DNA of 64,000 nucleotides, taken from assembly GCA_965219875.1 (NCBI GenBank), contig CBDCOW010000003.1:310001-374000 (forward strand), read 5' to 3'. Positions 8,444 through 17,068 of the stretch are shown here, one piece after another; positions within the stretch are counted from its first letter, which is position 1; each line of letters starts with the position of its first letter. A program made the position numbers and the translations under genes. This DNA is from DAOUKH01 sp965219875 (GTDB taxonomy: Bacteria > Chloroflexota > Dehalococcoidia > SHYB01). The notes beneath the pieces were generated by a model. It saw only the letters and a list, made by a program, of their open reading frames with translations. It did not search any database and was not told the origin of the DNA.

Positions 8444-9658
8444 ATGTCAACCGCAAAGCGTCAGGCCCTTCAAGACCTCAGCGTCGTCGAACTCAGCAGC
8501 GATATCCCCGGCGCGTGGTGCGCCCGGATGCTGGCGGACTGTGGAGCGCACGTCATCACGGTGGAGCCGCCGGCGGGCAACAGCCTCCGCCGCCGCGGCC
8601 CGTTCCCCGGCGACATACCCAACCCCGAAGCGAGCGGAGTCTACCTGGCGGCCAACCTCGGCAAGCGCGGCGTTACGCTGAACGTCGAGACGAATCGAGG
8701 ACGAGAGTTGTTCCTTGACCTCGTCCGCGAAGCCGACGTGCTGGTGGAAGACCAGACACCGCGGCTTATGGAAGAGCGCGGGCTCGACCACGACCACCTC
8801 AAGGAGATCAACCCACGGCTGATCGTGACTTCGATCACGCCGTTCGGGTCGACGGGCCCGTGGCGGGACTACAACGCCACGCACCTGACGACGGCAGCGG
8901 CGTGCGGGCTCGCCATGGGTTTGGGACATCCCGACCGGGAGCCTCTGACGATGCCCTTCGACCTCGTCGCCTACCAAGCCGGGGCGGCCGGCTACTCGGC
9001 GACGATGCTGGCACTTGTCGCGCGGGAGTCGTCCGGCATTGGGGAGCACGTAGACGTATCGGCGACGGACACGATCGCGACCCTGTACTCGATTGCGATC
9101 ACCACGCTGCTCTATCGCGGTATCACGCTGCTGCGAAACGGCAACCACGGAAGTTTCCTCTATCCCGACGTGTTCTTGCCCTGTAAGGACGGCTATATCG
9201 GGTTGGTCTGTAACCAGATAGCGCAGTGGATACGATTTCTGGAGTTAATGGGAACGCCGAAGTGGACGGAGGAACGGCGCTATCGGGACAGGAGGGCCAT
9301 GACCGAAGACTATCCCGACGAGGTCGATGATCTCTTGATCGCATGGCTCAAAGAACACACCCGGGAAGAGCTATTCCAGATGTGCGTCGAGCGCGACGTG
9401 CCGCTGACTCCGGCCTACACGGTGAAGGAACTGCTGGACCTGCCGCACCTTCAGGAGCGGGGGTTCTGGGTCCCCATCGATCATCCTCAGGCGGGAACGC
9501 TGAAGTTCACCGGCCCCAACTTCGAGATGACGGGCACGCCCCTTTCGGTAAAAGGCCGGGCGCCACAGCTCGGCGAGCACAATCAAGAGGTCTTGAGCGA
9601 GGGCCTCGGCGTGGCAAGCGACGAGTTGGAGCGGCTCCGCACGGTGGGAGTGGTCTAA
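8444..9658 (+). CDS. CaiB/BaiF family III CoA-transferase, module 1 subunit A
   Basis: About 404 residues from ATG 8444; an upstream GTG in frame would add a non-conserved arginine-rich stretch. The CaiB/BaiF N-terminal fold (VVELSSDIPGAWCARMLADCGA) and the catalytic Asp in HVDVSATD are present. Family enzymes move CoA between acyl groups via an aspartyl-CoA intermediate. It shares the ITPFGSTGPWRDY signature with the gene at 13265 but not with its immediate neighbour, so it looks like the A subunit of a two-gene transferase. First gene of the operon, with 3 bp to the next. Confidence 0.88.
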   Translation: MSTAKRQALQDLSVVELSSDIPGAWCARMLADCGAHVITVEPPAGNSLRRRGPFPGDIPNPEASGVYLAANLGKRGVTLNVETNRGRELFLDLVREADVLVEDQTPRLMEERGLDHDHLKEINPRLIVTSITPFGSTGPWRDYNATHLTTAAACGLAMGLGHPDREPLTMPFDLVAYQAGAAGYSATMLALVARESSGIGEHVDVSATDTIATLYSIAITTLLYRGITLLRNGNHGSFLYPDVFLPCKDGYIGLVCNQIAQWIRFLELMGTPKWTEERRYRDRRAMTEDYPDEVDDLLIAWLKEHTREELFQMCVERDVPLTPAYTVKELLDLPHLQERGFWVPIDHPQAGTLKFTGPNFEMTGTPLSVKGRAPQLGEHNQEVLSEGLGVASDELERLRTVGVV

Positions 9659-9661
9659 CGC

Positions 9662-10927
9662 ATGGCCACAAACGGCAATGCTTCCCAGCAGAGCACGTAC
9701 CCGCTTTCGGGAATTCGCGTCGTCGACTTCTGTTGGGTGTACGCCGGGCCGCTGATGACGCGAACGCTCGCGGACTACGGCGCCGAAGTGATCAAGGTCG
9801 AAAGCCATAAGCGACTCGACGGCACAAGGCTAGGGCGTCCGATCATCGGCGACGAGATCGCCAAGGGCGACGAAGGGCTTCAACCTGAGCTGCAACCGCT
9901 TTATCACGCGCTCAACAGAAACAAGCACAGCATCACAATCGATATCCGCGAGGACACGGGCAGGGCGCTGATCCACGACTTGATCGCGGTGAGCGACGTG
10001 GTCACGGACAACTTCTCGGCGGGGGTGTTGAGCCGTCTGGGCTTCGGCTACGAGGAGCTGCGTGAGATCAAGCCCGATATCATCTGCGCTTCGCTATCCG
10101 GGGCAGGGCAGTACGGGCCCCTCAAGGATGTCCCGGTGTACGCCAACACGCTGGGGCCGTTGAGCGGCGTGGGGCTGCTGCTGGGCTATCCTCCCAACGA
10201 GCCCATGGGGGCGAGTCAATTCGCTTGGGGCGACGCCTGCGCCACCATCCGCGGGGTGGGGGCCATCGCGATGGCCCTCTATCATCGGAAGCGGACCGGC
10301 GAGGGCCAGTACATCGACGTCTCGGAGTTGGACTGCAATATCTCCGGACTGGACGAACCCTTGCTGGACTATCAGATGAACGGGCGGGTGGCGGGCCCCC
10401 AGGGAAACACCCATCCCGTGAACGTTCCGAATGGCATCTACCGATGCGCGGGCGACGACCGGTGGATCTCGATCGCGGTCGAAACGGAGGATCAGTGGCG
10501 GGCGCTGTGCGGGGAGATGGGGCAGCCGGAGCTGGCGTCGTCGGACAAGTTCGCCGACGGCTTCAAACGGTGGCAGAACCAGGACGAGTTGAACGAGATC
10601 ATCAACGCTTGGACGAAGGGCGAGCCCGCCGACGAGCTCACACGGCGGCTGCAAGCGGGCGGCGTTGCGGCCTTCCCGTGCTACCACGTCCAGGACAAGT
10701 CGGTCGATCCCCATTTCCGTGAGCGCCAGTACTACGTAGAGAACGACCACCCGCGCATCGGCGTCATGTGGGTACCGGGCGCGCCGTGGAAGCTGAGCGA
10801 GAGCAAAGCGGGCATCCAGCGGCATGCACCGGAGCTCGGCGAGCACAACGAATACGTCTTCGGCGAGGTGCTCGGTCTGGGTTCGGATCAGCTACAGGAC
10901 CTCGTCCAAAGCGGCATCCTGCACTAA
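9662..10927 (+). CDS. CaiB/BaiF family III CoA-transferase, module 1 subunit B
   Basis: This 421-residue protein begins with the family motif GIRVVDFCWVYAGPLMTRTLADYGAEVIKVE and has the catalytic Asp in YIDVSELD. It is more similar in layout to the gene at 14488 (both carry DF-W-x-AGP near the N-terminus and a ...LDYQMN/LDYLVN segment after the catalytic Asp) than to its neighbour at 8444. This supports an A-B pair, as in two-subunit transferases such as BbsEF. The acyl substrate is unknown. It lies 3 bp after subunit A and 24 bp before the first hotdog gene. Confidence 0.88.
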   Translation: MATNGNASQQSTYPLSGIRVVDFCWVYAGPLMTRTLADYGAEVIKVESHKRLDGTRLGRPIIGDEIAKGDEGLQPELQPLYHALNRNKHSITIDIREDTGRALIHDLIAVSDVVTDNFSAGVLSRLGFGYEELREIKPDIICASLSGAGQYGPLKDVPVYANTLGPLSGVGLLLGYPPNEPMGASQFAWGDACATIRGVGAIAMALYHRKRTGEGQYIDVSELDCNISGLDEPLLDYQMNGRVAGPQGNTHPVNVPNGIYRCAGDDRWISIAVETEDQWRALCGEMGQPELASSDKFADGFKRWQNQDELNEIINAWTKGEPADELTRRLQAGGVAAFPCYHVQDKSVDPHFRERQYYVENDHPRIGVMWVPGAPWKLSESKAGIQRHAPELGEHNEYVFGEVLGLGSDQLQDLVQSGILH

Positions 10928-10951
10928 CGGGCGGCGGGCCAAGGGGAAGTC

Positions 10952-12109
10952 ATGGTCAGCATAGGACGGATCACGGACGAGGGCGTCGAGAACCTTGGAA
11001 CTCGGTTAGGCTCCTACTACAAGGGTGGCCCGACGCTGGTCGAAATCACCGAAGATGCCATCTATAACTACGCCGTCGACAACGGGGACGCAAACCCGCT
11101 CTACATCGATCCCGACTACGCGGGGCGAAGCCGCTTCGGGGGTATCATCGCGCCGCCGGCCATAGTGGACGTCATCAAGCACTACACCGCCGGGATGGTT
11201 GGCGGGCTGGCCGGCGTCCATCAATTCCACTCGGGGAATGACGTCACGTTCTACAGGCCGGTACGGCTTGGGGACAGGATCGGGACCGTCTATCGCCCCT
11301 ACAAGATGAGTGAGAAGCAAGGGCAGTTCGCGGGGCGGATGATCTCGATAGACGTCATCATCTGGTACTTCAACCAACGCGGGGAGATCGTCGCGAAGGC
11401 GCATGGACCATGCTTCAGGGTGGAGCGCCGGCAAGCCCGAGAGCGAGGCAAGTACAAAGAGGTGGAGAAGACCCGATACACGGACAAGCAGCTCCAGGAA
11501 ATCTGGGACGCCTACGACCGTGAGGAGATGCGCGGAGATACGCCTCGCTACTGGGAGGACGTGAACGAGGGCGACGAAATCCCGACCATCGTGCGCGGGC
11601 CGCTGCGCATCGGGGAGATCGCCTTCCGCTCCGTTTACGGCGGCGGCCGATTAGGAGGCGCCGGAGCCCTAGCGGAAGGGGCGCACATCTACCACCTAAA
11701 CGAATACCGGAAGCGGGCCGGGTTCGCCGAGACGAGCGAGACCGGCGTAGACGACCATCCCCATCGGGGGCACTGGGAGGACCAATTCGCGCGGTTCATC
11801 GGCGTCCCGGGCGCGTATGACGTCGCGGTGATGCGGACGCACTGGATGAGCATGTTCTTGACCAACTGGATCGGCGATCACGGCTGGCTCAAGCGAGTGT
11901 GGAATCAGTTCCGCTTGTTCAATGTTGAGGGAGACGCGAACTGGATCTACGGCAAGATAACCAGGAAGTGGAAAGAAGGACCGGAGCACCTCGTCGAGGT
12001 CGACGTATGGATCGAGAACCAGCGCGGTGATGTCAGCACGCCGGGCGGGGCGATCGCGGTGCTGCCCTCCAGGGACCATGAATCGTACGTCCCCGGTAAC
12101 GCGCCATGA
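10952..12109 (+). CDS. MaoC/FAS1-like double-hotdog dehydratase, copy 1
   Basis: This 385-residue protein is about twice the size of a single hotdog domain. The first half carries the (R)-hydratase-like segment VDNGDANPLYIDPDYA, with the catalytic Asp kept and the usual His replaced by Tyr, and a GIIAPP turn. The second half starts near GDEIPTIVRGPL, a typical MaoC-N/FAS1-like second domain. It probably hydrates or dehydrates an enoyl- or 3-hydroxyacyl-CoA made by the flanking CoA-transferases. The ATG is preceded by AGGGGAAG. It overlaps its paralogue by 4 bp, suggesting a heteromer. Confidence 0.8.
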   Translation: MVSIGRITDEGVENLGTRLGSYYKGGPTLVEITEDAIYNYAVDNGDANPLYIDPDYAGRSRFGGIIAPPAIVDVIKHYTAGMVGGLAGVHQFHSGNDVTFYRPVRLGDRIGTVYRPYKMSEKQGQFAGRMISIDVIIWYFNQRGEIVAKAHGPCFRVERRQARERGKYKEVEKTRYTDKQLQEIWDAYDREEMRGDTPRYWEDVNEGDEIPTIVRGPLRIGEIAFRSVYGGGRLGGAGALAEGAHIYHLNEYRKRAGFAETSETGVDDHPHRGHWEDQFARFIGVPGAYDVAVMRTHWMSMFLTNWIGDHGWLKRVWNQFRLFNVEGDANWIYGKITRKWKEGPEHLVEVDVWIENQRGDVSTPGGAIAVLPSRDHESYVPGNAP

Positions 12110-13263
12110 CTACGGTCGAAGAAAAGCCCCCGTCGCTGACTAGGGACGCGCTAGAGGCGGCGCGGAAGCTTCTTGGGACGCCGCTTCGGCGGCCTCGCCC
12201 GCGCAAGCGCGTCGCGTCGAAAGACGCCATCATCGAGTACACCCGGGCACTTGGCAGCCGGAATCCCTTGTACCTCCAGGACACCTATGCCTCGGGGACC
12301 TACTACGGCAGCCTCGTAGCGCATCCGACCTGGCTCTTCTGCGTCGACAACACCGACGTCTACGCGAAGCTGCCCGGTCTCCACGCGGTCTATGGGAGCG
12401 TGGCCTGGGAGTGGCGTCATCCCATCCGCCTCGGCGACTCGTTCAACACCACCGCCAAGCTCACCGGCATGCGGGAAACGAGCGGAGCGTTTTGCGGCCG
12501 GATGGTCGTCCAGTCGGGCGAGGTGGAGTATCGGAACCAGCACGGCCAGCTGGTGGCAACCGCCGCCTCGGAGGTCCTCCGCACACCGAGAGACAGCGCC
12601 AAGGCTATGGACAAGTATGGATCTCTGGACCGCTCCAATTACTCCGCAAGCGACATCCAGCGCATCTATCAAGCCTATGACGATGAATACATCCGTGGCG
12701 AGTTGCCGCGCTATTGGGAGGACCAGCCCGATAAGGAAGACCTGCCGCCGATTGTGCGTGGCCCACTGACGACCGAGGACATCAACCTGTTCGTAGCGTG
12801 CACGCGGGGCACGCTGGCATACCGGTCGTTCCTCGAGCATTGGCGGCGCCATCCCGCCGACGCCTATATCGATCAGCTAACGGGGATGCCGGACAGTTGG
12901 GACGCGTCCCTCTTAAAGGACGAACCGGCGCGGCTTTTCGGTTTTCCGGCGGCGCACGATACCGGCCTCCAGCGAGTCGCCTGGATCGAAGACCTGGTGA
13001 CAAACTGGATGGGCGACCACGCCTTCCTCAGACGCCTCGCAGTCAAGCTCACCCGCCCGTGCATTCATGGGGACTCGACCTGGTGCAAGGGCGCGGTCGT
13101 CAAGAAGTACCAGGAGGGCGCGGAATATCTCATCGACTTGCGCCTGCGGTGCGAAGACCAGCGCGGTGAAGAGACGGCGGTAGGAAGCGCCACCGTAGCG
13201 TTGGTGTCGAATGACCCAGACAGCCTGCCGCCCATCCTCACGAGCGCGGGGGCCGTGCTTTAG
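12106..13263 (+). CDS. MaoC/FAS1-like double-hotdog protein, copy 2
   Basis: This protein also has 385 residues and is a diverged paralogue of the gene before it, overlapping it by ATGA. It keeps the layout: a first hotdog with ALGSRNPLYLQDTYASG, and a second domain starting near DLPPIVRGPLTTEDI. Where copy 1 has Asp in GDANPLY, this copy has Ser (GSRNPLY), so the first-domain active site is probably dead. This fits a heterodimer in which one subunit is catalytic and one shapes the pocket. Function in the operon is inferred, not proven. Confidence 0.78.
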   Translation: MTTVEEKPPSLTRDALEAARKLLGTPLRRPRPRKRVASKDAIIEYTRALGSRNPLYLQDTYASGTYYGSLVAHPTWLFCVDNTDVYAKLPGLHAVYGSVAWEWRHPIRLGDSFNTTAKLTGMRETSGAFCGRMVVQSGEVEYRNQHGQLVATAASEVLRTPRDSAKAMDKYGSLDRSNYSASDIQRIYQAYDDEYIRGELPRYWEDQPDKEDLPPIVRGPLTTEDINLFVACTRGTLAYRSFLEHWRRHPADAYIDQLTGMPDSWDASLLKDEPARLFGFPAAHDTGLQRVAWIEDLVTNWMGDHAFLRRLAVKLTRPCIHGDSTWCKGAVVKKYQEGAEYLIDLRLRCEDQRGEETAVGSATVALVSNDPDSLPPILTSAGAVL

Positions 13264-13264
13264 C

Positions 13265-14485
13265 ATGCCATTCCAACTCTTGGAAGGCACCAAAGTCGTC
13301 GAATGGGGCTCCCTCGTGGCGGCCCCATTCGCGGGCAAGCTGCTTGCGGACATGGGCGCCGACGTAGTCAAAGTCGAGCCGACGCAAGGGGACCAAGCCC
13401 GTGCGCGCGGCCCCTTCGCCCGGGGCGAGACCGGACCCGACCGGAGCCTGCTCTTCGCGTACCTCAACACAAACAAGCTCGGCGTAACCTTGGACCACGG
13501 CATGGCCACGGGCCGCGACATCTTCCGAGACCTGCTCCGGCAGTCGCACTTGCTCATTGCCGACGAGCGCGCGGCGACGCTCGAAGCGTGGGGGCTCGAC
13601 TACGCCAGCCTGAAGGCGGTCAATCAAGGGTTGGTCGTGACGACATTGACGCCGTTCGGCTGGACCGGCCCCTACCGGGACTACAAGGCACACTATCTGA
13701 ACGTCTATCACGCCGGGGGCGACGGCTACATGCTCCCCGGAGGCCAGTTGGCAATCAGCCTGTACAAGGACCGCGAGCCCCTGAAGGCCGGCGGCTATAT
13801 CGGTGAGTACCAGGCTGGGATCAGCGCCGCGGCGGCGAGTCTCTCGGCGGTGTTCCAGAGCTTGAACACGGGCGAAGGCTCGCACGTCGACGTGTCGAAG
13901 CAAGAAGCGTTGATGCACCTGAATAGCTCGGACCTCGCGCTGTACCCTAACGAGGGACGTATCTGGAGCCGGCGCAACCGCGTTCCGCCCTACCTCGGCG
14001 GGCTGCTCCGCTGCAAGGACGGCTTCTGGCAGACCAACATCCATCAGGACCACCAGTGGCAGGGGATCGTGGACTTCATGGGGAGCCCCGAATGGGCCCT
14101 GAAGAAGGATTACGAGACCCGGCCGGGGCGGCTCGAACATCGCGTAGAAGTCGAGGCACAGCTCGAAGCGTGGGCGCAGCAGCACGACAAAGACGAGTTG
14201 TATGAGGAGTTGCAGGCCCGCCGCGTGGCGTGTGGTCCGGTGTACGGCGTGGACGAGGTAACCCGCGACCCGCAGGAGGTGGGCCGGGACTTCTTCCAGG
14301 AAGTCGAGCTGCCGGGCATCGGCAAGGTCAATATGCCCTCCGCGCCGTGGAAGCTGTCGCCGGGAGAGTGGGGACTGAGGCTACCGCCTCCCCGGCTCGG
14401 TGAGCACAACGAAGCCGTCTTCTGCGGTCGGCTTGGCCGGCCGCAAGAGCATCTGTCTAAGCTACGGCAGGTTGGAGTGATCTAG
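13265..14485 (+). CDS. CaiB/BaiF family III CoA-transferase, module 2 subunit A
   Basis: This 406-residue protein starts at ATG 13265, one base after the preceding stop. It has the CaiB fold start (VVEWGSLVAAPFAGKLLADMGADVVKVE, split here for length) and the catalytic Asp in HVDVSKQE. Its LTPFGWTGPYRDY segment matches the equivalent LTPFG-like segment of the 8444 gene, marking it as the A-type subunit of a second module. It ends 2 bp before subunit B of that module. The acyl-CoA donor and acceptor are unknown. Confidence 0.85.
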   Translation: MPFQLLEGTKVVEWGSLVAAPFAGKLLADMGADVVKVEPTQGDQARARGPFARGETGPDRSLLFAYLNTNKLGVTLDHGMATGRDIFRDLLRQSHLLIADERAATLEAWGLDYASLKAVNQGLVVTTLTPFGWTGPYRDYKAHYLNVYHAGGDGYMLPGGQLAISLYKDREPLKAGGYIGEYQAGISAAAASLSAVFQSLNTGEGSHVDVSKQEALMHLNSSDLALYPNEGRIWSRRNRVPPYLGGLLRCKDGFWQTNIHQDHQWQGIVDFMGSPEWALKKDYETRPGRLEHRVEVEAQLEAWAQQHDKDELYEELQARRVACGPVYGVDEVTRDPQEVGRDFFQEVELPGIGKVNMPSAPWKLSPGEWGLRLPPPRLGEHNEAVFCGRLGRPQEHLSKLRQVGVI

Positions 14486-14487
14486 AC

Positions 14488-15726
14488 ATGGCCGACGCGA
14501 AAAGACCAGCCCCCGGCGCCCTCGCGACCAAGGCCGTGGTATCAAATACTCCGACCGGGCCCGGCCCGCTTTCCGGCGTCCGGATCACCGACTTCACCTG
14601 GGCCGGAGCGGGGCCCTACGCGATCCTGATGCTGGCGCTGCGCGGGGCCGAGGTGATCAAGATCAGCAGCGGCGCGCGGGCCACCTCGGGCTGGTCGCTG
14701 CAATACATCGAGTACCCGGTCAACGTCCACAAGAAGTCCATCACCCTCAACCTCGCCACGCCGAAAGGCGCCGACCTAGCCAAGCGCTTGGTGGCGGAGA
14801 GCGACGTGGTGATGGACAACTTCCGGCCCGGCGTGATGAAGCGGTTTGGCCTGGCATACGAAGATCTCCGGAAGGTCAAAGAGGACATCATCATGGTGGA
14901 GGTGTCGGCCCTCGGGAACAGCGGCCCGCACGCCCACTACGCCGGCTACGCCCCGATCTTCTCCGCGCTGGGCGGCCTTGCATCCCTTACAGGGTACCCG
15001 GGAGGAGAGCCGTCGGAGCTGCGGTTGATGGTCGATTACATGGCCGGGACTGCCGCAGCGTTTGCAACGCAGGCGGCGCTGGTGCGCAAGAAGACCACCG
15101 GGTTGGGCACGTACATCGACATGTCGGTCCGCGAGCTCTGCTCCATGGTCGCCGGGGAAGCCTTCCTCGACTATCTGGTCAACAACCACACGCCGCCCCG
15201 GATAGGCAATCGCGACATCGCCTGGGCTCCGCACGGCGTCTACCCCTGCCGAGGCGACGACGCCTGGATATCCATTGCGGTTACGAACGAAACGGAGTGG
15301 CGGGCGCTCTGCGAGGCAATGGGCAAGCCCGAGTTGGCGGCGGAGGACCGATTCGCGGAGATGGCGGCCCGATGGCGGAATCAAGAGCAGTTGGACGCGA
15401 TCATCGGCGAATGGACGTCGGACCAAGACTCCCAAGCCTTGATGCATGAGCTGCAGCGCGCGGGCGTCGCCGCGGTCCCGTCGTTCAGCAACAAGGAGTT
15501 GTTCGAGGACGCACACCTCAAGACCCGAGCCTATCCGATGACGATGGGAACGGCTGGCGGTCCCCTGACGATGTTCCAGTCTCCCTGGGTGTACGACGGA
15601 GTCCGCCCTCCCATCACCGAAGGCGCGGCCGACATGGGACAGCACAACGAGGAAATCTTCTGCGGCATGCTGGGCCTGCAGTTGGACGAGATGAAGGCAT
15701 TGGTGGAAGAGGGTGTCATCAGCTAG
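14488..15726 (+). CDS. CaiB/BaiF family III CoA-transferase, module 2 subunit B
   Basis: This 412-residue protein has an N-terminal extension of about 25 residues before GVRITDFTWAGAGPYAI. The catalytic Asp sits in YIDMSVRE and LDYLVNN follows, as in the B subunit of module 1. The gene overlaps the following isochorismatase-fold gene by 14 bp, which starts at GTG inside its 3' end. Two A-B modules around a hotdog pair suggest two successive or reciprocal CoA-transfer steps in one pathway. Confidence 0.87.
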   Translation: MADAKRPAPGALATKAVVSNTPTGPGPLSGVRITDFTWAGAGPYAILMLALRGAEVIKISSGARATSGWSLQYIEYPVNVHKKSITLNLATPKGADLAKRLVAESDVVMDNFRPGVMKRFGLAYEDLRKVKEDIIMVEVSALGNSGPHAHYAGYAPIFSALGGLASLTGYPGGEPSELRLMVDYMAGTAAAFATQAALVRKKTTGLGTYIDMSVRELCSMVAGEAFLDYLVNNHTPPRIGNRDIAWAPHGVYPCRGDDAWISIAVTNETEWRALCEAMGKPELAAEDRFAEMAARWRNQEQLDAIIGEWTSDQDSQALMHELQRAGVAAVPSFSNKELFEDAHLKTRAYPMTMGTAGGPLTMFQSPWVYDGVRPPITEGAADMGQHNEEIFCGMLGLQLDEMKALVEEGVIS

Positions 15727-16375
15727 CGCCGGCTCCCTCGACCCTAGCGGCACCGCTCTCATCGCAATCGACGTTATCCATGCCGACGCCCACCCCGACT
15801 ACGGCATGGGAAGGGTCGCCCGAGAGGAAGGGCGCTCCAACGCCTACTACTTCGACCGCGTCGAGCGCGTCGTGGTCCCCAACCTACGGCGTTTGCTCAT
15901 GTTCTTCCGCGAGCATCGGCTCCCCGTAGTCCACGTGCGCGTCCGAGGTGACGACGACACCGCGGCTGACTGGTCGCCCAATAGCCGGCTCCACATCGTG
16001 CGACGCGGCGTCATGCCCTGCCGGCCGGGGATGCGGGAGTACGACTGGCTCGACGGGGTCGGCCCGGAGCCCGGCGAGGTCGTGGTGGAGAAACGATCGG
16101 TGAGCGCCTTCACCACCACAGGGCTGGAAGGCCTCCTGCGCGGCATGGGCGTCTCCAAGGTCGTTTTCACCGGCGTCGCGACCCATCTCGGCGTGGGGGC
16201 CGCTGCCATCGACGCCGCTGACCGGGGGTTCTCCGTCACAGTCGTGGACGATGCGACGGCGACCTTCAGCCAAGACCTCCACGACGAATGGCTGCGGCGC
16301 AATGTGCCGGTCTACCTCCAGGCGCTCGAAACGGAGGCGGTCATGCGCGAGCTCAGAAGGGGCGCCGCGGCATGA
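15713..16375 (+). CDS. Isochorismatase-fold cysteine-hydrolase family protein, copy 1 (Cys replaced by Gly)
   Basis: This 220-residue protein starts at GTG 15713 within the end of the preceding gene. The fold is clear: the catalytic Asp in IAIDVIHAD, Lys in VEKRSVSAF, and the strand VFTGVATHLGVG. In amide-hydrolysing members the last motif is GVATNVCV with a nucleophilic Cys; here Gly stands at that position. Gly is also found in true isochorismatases (vinyl-ether hydrolases), so a non-amidase reaction is possible. It overlaps its paralogue by ATGA at 16372-16375. Confidence 0.82.
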   Translation: MSSASAGSLDPSGTALIAIDVIHADAHPDYGMGRVAREEGRSNAYYFDRVERVVVPNLRRLLMFFREHRLPVVHVRVRGDDDTAADWSPNSRLHIVRRGVMPCRPGMREYDWLDGVGPEPGEVVVEKRSVSAFTTTGLEGLLRGMGVSKVVFTGVATHLGVGAAAIDAADRGFSVTVVDDATATFSQDLHDEWLRRNVPVYLQALETEAVMRELRRGAAA

Positions 16376-17046
16376 CGGGCAGCGGCAGCAACGGCGGGCA
16401 GTCCGGACTTGGGGTCGCGTTCGAACGGCCTCCCCTCAGCCCGGAAACAACCGCGCTGGTGATCGTGGACATGACCTTCGGCAAGTGTCGGCCCCGTCCT
16501 CAGAACGGGAAAAGGCCGGACGAAGCCTACTACGATCGAGTAAAGACCACTGTCATCCCCGCGGCGCGGCGGCTGCTGGAGTTCTTTCGGGCGCGGGGCC
16601 TGCGGGTCCTTTTCGTTCGCAGCAGAGGCGACGACGAGCAGGGTCGGGACTGGCCGGCCTGCTACCGCGTGGATTTGCTTCGGAACGGGGCGCTCCCCTG
16701 CCGGCCAGGCATGGAGGGGTACGACTGGCTGCCGGAGTTGGAGCCGATAACAGGGGACCTCGTGCTCGAAAAGCGGTCGCTCAGCGCTTTCACCTCGACG
16801 GGGCTGGAGCCCATCCTGAACCGGCTCGGCGTGCGGCATCTCGTCTTCGCAGGTGTGACGACCAACTACGACGTCGGCCACTCCGCGATCAACGCCGCCG
16901 ACAGAAACTTCTTCTCGGTGCTGGTCAGCGACGGCGCGGCGGCCCACCGCCCGGACGACCACGACGCCTTCCTTACGCTCAACAGCGAATACTGGTTCGA
17001 GGTCGCCACAGCGGCGGAAGCAATCCAGCGGTTAAGCCGGCAGTAA
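16372..17046 (+). CDS. Isochorismatase-fold family protein, copy 2 (Cys replaced by Asp)
   Basis: About 224 residues from ATG 16372, which overlaps the previous stop. It keeps the Asp (VIVDMTFGK) and Lys (LEKRSLSAF) positions of the family, but the nucleophile segment reads GVTTNYDVGHSA, with Asp where Cys is expected. It shares the CRPGMxxYDWL block with copy 1, so the two arose by tandem duplication and may form a heteromer. It is the last gene of the operon that starts at 8444; the convergent SDR ends 22 bp downstream. Confidence 0.8.
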   Translation: MTGSGSNGGQSGLGVAFERPPLSPETTALVIVDMTFGKCRPRPQNGKRPDEAYYDRVKTTVIPAARRLLEFFRARGLRVLFVRSRGDDEQGRDWPACYRVDLLRNGALPCRPGMEGYDWLPELEPITGDLVLEKRSLSAFTSTGLEPILNRLGVRHLVFAGVTTNYDVGHSAINAADRNFFSVLVSDGAAAHRPDDHDAFLTLNSEYWFEVATAAEAIQRLSRQ

Positions 17047-17068
17047 CCCTGGACGGCGCGCAGCCGGA

